Part shown: one piece after another, positions 5,826 to 6,030 of the stretch | Position numbering within the stretch: position 1 is the stretch's first letter | How the letters are laid out: each line of letters starts with the position of its first letter | DNA from: Bacillota bacterium | GTDB lineage: Bacteria > Bacillota > Clostridia > Clostridiales > Clostridiaceae | DNA: 6,030 nt | Assembly: GCA_023440105.1 (NCBI GenBank) | Contig: JAEXSY010000363.1 | Coordinates: 1-6,030, forward strand | Direction: 5' to 3' | Made by a program: the position numbers and the translations under genes | Notes under the pieces: generated by a model | Seen by the model: the letters and a program-made list of their open reading frames with translations, nothing else | Told to the model about the DNA's origin: nothing | Database searches by the model: none

Positions 5826-6030
5826 ATGAAGCGAATAGTAACAGTGCAGGATATTTCCTGTGTTGGAAAGTGCTCCCTTACTGTAGCCCTGCCTGTAATT
5901 TCGGCTATGGGAGTTGAAACATCAGTTATACCTACAGCAGTGCTTTCAACACATACAGCCTTTAAGGATTTTACTTTTAGAGACCTTACGGATGATATAT
6001 CAGGCATAGCAGAGCATTGGAAAAAAGAAA
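5826..6030 (+). CDS. Pyridoxal/pyridoxamine kinase-like protein, ribokinase superfamily (3' end outside window)
   Basis: Only the first 68 codons are present. The start MKRIVTVQDISCVGKCSL, then LPVISAMGVE (22-31) and IPTAVLSTHTAF (35-46), matches the N-terminus of pyridoxal/pyridoxamine kinases related to PdxY/PdxK: a first beta strand, a glycine- and serine-containing vitamer-binding turn, and the strand leading to the S-T-H segment. Such enzymes phosphorylate B6 vitamers with ATP in the cytosol to salvage pyridoxal 5'-phosphate. The ATG at 5826 has an excellent ribosome binding site, AAGGAGGA (5812-5819), 6 bases upstream. The gene lies beyond the butyrate operon hairpin with its own promoter candidates, so it is probably a separate unit. 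The ATP-binding C-terminal half is missing, so the substrate (pyridoxal, pyridoxamine or hydroxymethylpyrimidine) cannot be settled and I give no symbol. Confidence 0.85.
   Translation, partial: MKRIVTVQDISCVGKCSLTVALPVISAMGVETSVIPTAVLSTHTAFKDFTFRDLTDDISGIAEHWKKE

Overview
The window is an AT-rich stretch of chromosome, with all genes on the + strand, from what looks like a low-GC anaerobic Firmicute of the Clostridium type. The evidence is the codon use, the strong GGAGG-type ribosome binding sites, hairpin-plus-T-run terminators and, above all, a butyrate-forming kinase/phosphotransbutyrylase cluster whose products resemble the clostridial enzymes closely along their whole length. I see no mobile element, CRISPR array, tRNA or rRNA. 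No intergenic gap exceeds about 180 bases.

Region 1 (1-704) is the 3' part of a YbbR-repeat protein, most likely CdaR, the partner and regulator of the c-di-AMP synthase CdaA. The gene starts upstream of the window. A hairpin (730-763) separates it from region 2 (780-2390), a 536-residue FAD-dependent oxidoreductase of the uncharacterised COG2509 type. A clear rho-independent terminator (2444-2478) closes this part.

Region 3 (about 2482-5692) is a self-contained three-gene operon with its own candidate promoter and a possible CcpA (cre) site. The order is butyrate kinase, phosphate butyryltransferase, second butyrate kinase. The spacings are 1 and 27 bases, and a hairpin follows the last gene. 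Ptb converts butyryl-CoA to butyryl phosphate, and Buk converts that to butyrate while making ATP. The unusual point is that Ptb lies between two kinases that share about 56% of residues by hand count. The downstream kinase is the canonical type. The upstream one is divergent and has a one-residue-shorter loop before its catalytic arginine.

Region 4 (about 5712-6030) starts a new transcription unit. Two overlapping, well-formed sigma-A-type promoters and a leader with an inverted repeat precede the first 68 codons of a pyridoxal/pyridoxamine kinase-like (ribokinase superfamily) gene that runs off the window.

I found no clearly new system. The most useful leads are the kinase-Ptb-kinase arrangement with its divergent first kinase, the uncharacterised flavoprotein next to the c-di-AMP regulator, and the regulatory structures in the three intergenic gaps.
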